Below, piece after piece: positions 62,650 through 64,000 of a DNA stretch of 64,000 nt. The notes under the pieces were generated by a model. That model ran no database searches, was not told the origin of the DNA, and was given only the letters and a program-made list of their open reading frames with translations. The stretch lies in NCBI RefSeq assembly GCF_029265375.1, contig NZ_JAJUJJ010000006.1:54599-118598 (forward strand). Direction: 5' to 3'. The first letter of the stretch is position 1. Each line of letters starts with the position of its first letter. Both the position numbers and the translations under genes were made by a program. This stretch comes from Nesterenkonia sp. (GTDB taxonomy: Bacteria > Actinomycetota > Actinomycetes > Actinomycetales > Micrococcaceae).

Positions 62650-63465
62650 GTGTATGCAATGCAGACCACAGTACGGATCACCGCCGCCTGCGGGACCCTC
62701 GCCCTGCTGGGACTGGCCGCCTGCGCTCCGGACGAGCCGGCGACCCCCACCGCTGGTGAGACTGCCGATCAGCAGCAGCCCCCGCATCAGGACGGCACCG
62801 CGGATACCCAGCTTCCGCCCGGCGGAGCCGAACGCATGGATGAGGGCGACTTCCACGAGCCTCTCCACGGCGTGGAGGCGCCCACCTACTTCAGCGAAGA
62901 GGGTGCCGAGGTGGGATTCGCCGGATTCACCGGCGAGCAGCCGCTCACCGTACGGGCAGCTCCGACCCGCGAAGCTGAGGTGGTCGGAGAGCTGGGCCCC
63001 CTGGACGCGGTGCTGCTGGGCGGTCGGGAGCGAAACCATCCGGCGCTGGAGGGCCAAGGCACCTGGGCGGAGGTCCAGCTGGCCGAGGGACACGGCTGGT
63101 ATGAAACCGGCCGCAGCGGCTCCATGCTCTACTTCGACCGCAGTGAGGACCTCACCGAGGAGTACGCCGACCAGGTGCCTGCCGCCGAGGACCCCCAGCG
63201 CATCGCAGAATCAGTGGCCCAGCGCGCCGCCGAGCAGCACGCGGAGGCGGGAGTTCCCGGCCCGGAGTGGACGCTGATCTCCACCCCGGAGGACTATGGC
63301 GAGGATTTCTACCGTCTGGACGTGCTGGGGCTGGCCGATGATTCTCAGGCCGGCTACCGACTCTTCGTCACCGCAGAGCCGACCGCACACGGTCACCAGC
63401 TGCACCACGTGGAGAGCACCGCGCTGTGCCGCCGCGGCGTCTCCGACGACGGCCTCTGCCTCTGA
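62650..63465 (+). CDS. Lipoprotein with SH3-like domain, paralogue 1
   Basis: About 270 residues (GTG 62650 or ATG 62659). The signal ends in LGLAAC (lipobox). A Gln/Pro-rich linker and LPPGGAERMDEG precede an SH3-like segment (GFTGEQPLTVRAAPTREAEVVGELGPLDAVLLGGRERN ... GTWAEVQLAEGHGWYE). The C-terminal half, to SDDGLCL, has two Cys (ALCRR and LCL) that could pair. The next gene encodes a related protein. Function unknown; wall binding is the guess for such SH3 domains. Confidence 0.75.
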   Translation: MYAMQTTVRITAACGTLALLGLAACAPDEPATPTAGETADQQQPPHQDGTADTQLPPGGAERMDEGDFHEPLHGVEAPTYFSEEGAEVGFAGFTGEQPLTVRAAPTREAEVVGELGPLDAVLLGGRERNHPALEGQGTWAEVQLAEGHGWYETGRSGSMLYFDRSEDLTEEYADQVPAAEDPQRIAESVAQRAAEQHAEAGVPGPEWTLISTPEDYGEDFYRLDVLGLADDSQAGYRLFVTAEPTAHGHQLHHVESTALCRRGVSDDGLCL

Positions 63466-63510
63466 CCCCGCTCACCTGCACCGTCGAATACACCACCAGG
63501 GAGACACATC

Positions 63511-64000
63511 GTGCAGAACCCGCAGAAGAACACCATTTTCCCCATCGGACTGGGCGCGGCCGCCCTGCTGCTGCTCAGCGGCTGCGCTGCTGAGGACCCG
63601 GCCGCCCCGCAGGAAACGGCAGGCGAGACCGCCGCACAGGACCAGACCGCTGAGTCCGCAGAAGGTGAAGCGAAACCTGAGGCCGAGCTGGCACCGGGCG
63701 GGGCTGAGCGACTTGCCGATGAGGGCATCGACCCTGACGAGCAGGGTGAACTCGTCGAGGACGGCGTCTTTTCCGAAGAGGGGGACATCCGCGGAATCAA
63801 TCAGATGGCCCAGGAGCAGGGAGAACCTGTGGAGGTCCTCGCCGCACCCCCGCACGGCCCCGGTCCCCATGAGGACCTAGAGGTGGTCGGCGAGCTCACA
63901 TCAGAGGACCAGGTGCGTCTGGGCGGACGCGAGGTCAGAGCCGCCTACGCCGACGGTAGCTGGGTGGAGGTGGAGCTGGCAGACGGCTACGGCTGGGTCC
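63511..64000 (+). CDS. Lipoprotein with SH3-like domain, paralogue 2 (3' end outside window)
   Basis: Starts with GTG 63511 after AGGGAG and runs to the window edge (163 residues visible). The signal ends LLLSGC (lipobox). After an acidic linker, LAPGGAERLADEG parallels LPPGGAERMDEG of the preceding gene. The SH3-like part, LEVVGELTSEDQVRLGGREVRAAYADGSWVEVELADGYGWV, aligns with the neighbour's. The two are tandem duplicates that have diverged. The N-terminal domain between linker and SH3 segment differs. Confidence 0.75.
   Translation, partial: MQNPQKNTIFPIGLGAAALLLLSGCAAEDPAAPQETAGETAAQDQTAESAEGEAKPEAELAPGGAERLADEGIDPDEQGELVEDGVFSEEGDIRGINQMAQEQGEPVEVLAAPPHGPGPHEDLEVVGELTSEDQVRLGGREVRAAYADGSWVEVELADGYGWV

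Overview
The window is high-GC DNA (about two-thirds G+C by eye) with densely packed, mostly housekeeping genes. It looks like a chromosomal segment of a high-GC actinobacterium. Pointers are the dnaK-grpE-dnaJ-hspR heat-shock operon with HAIR operators, the accD-accE-maf-accA acyl-CoA carboxylase order, an Rpf-domain wall enzyme, a CsoR-type copper sensor, and many apparently leaderless genes. Very acidic extracytoplasmic proteins, a BCCT betaine-type transporter and a large proline-catabolism enzyme fit a salt-tolerant member of the Micrococcaceae, perhaps near Nesterenkonia; that last step is inference. I saw no insertion sequence, phage gene, CRISPR array, rRNA or tRNA.

Layout. 1-4 kb: siderophore/iron ABC importer (binding protein cut by the window edge, two permeases, ATPase), a gene remnant, then an RNA ligase/phosphodiesterase gene. 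4.8-10 kb, minus strand: M50-like membrane protease and the acyl-CoA carboxylase cluster with maf. 10-15 kb: SDR enzyme, biotin ligase, PH-domain membrane protein overlapping an adenylate cyclase with an Rv1264-like regulatory region, and a PP2C phosphatase. 15-18.4 kb: gatCAB. 18.7-24 kb: sodium/amino-acid symporter and a 1074-residue LytM + SH3 + Rpf wall hydrolase. 24-31.4 kb: hisD, MscS channel, lipoprotein, a divergent SDR/unknown-gene pair, MBL hydrolase and GST-like thiol reductase. 31.5-37 kb: SGNH hydrolase, divergent GABA aminotransferase and succinate-semialdehyde dehydrogenase, BCCT transporter. 37.5-42 kb: heat-shock operon. 42-46.9 kb: class B PBP, trmB, trans-aconitate methyltransferase-like gene, a membrane-anchored acidic protein. 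47-50 kb: csoR, copZ, copA. 50-52.7 kb: small enzyme and exporter genes. 52.7-58 kb: a two-HTH regulator divergent from putA. 58-64 kb: PaiB-like protein, amidohydrolase, siderophore-interacting protein, rlmN, and two tandem paralogous SH3-like lipoprotein genes, the second cut by the window end.

Regulation is unusually readable. Some seventeen genes lack a Shine-Dalgarno sequence but carry a NANNNT (usually TANNNT) box ending 6-8 nt before the start codon, the pattern expected of leaderless actinobacterial mRNAs. One such box is shared symmetrically by two divergent genes at 28.9 kb. Clear operator candidates are two HAIR sites (HspR), a CsoR palindrome, a GntR-like palindrome between the GABA genes, a TTGCAATTGCAA palindrome at 45.8 kb, and DtxR/IdeR-like iron boxes.

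No single locus is an obvious new defence or mobile system. The best candidates for undescribed biology are the two-HTH regulator facing putA, the PH-protein/cyclase/phosphatase signalling group, the LytM-SH3-Rpf fusion, and the symmetric bidirectional leaderless promoter.
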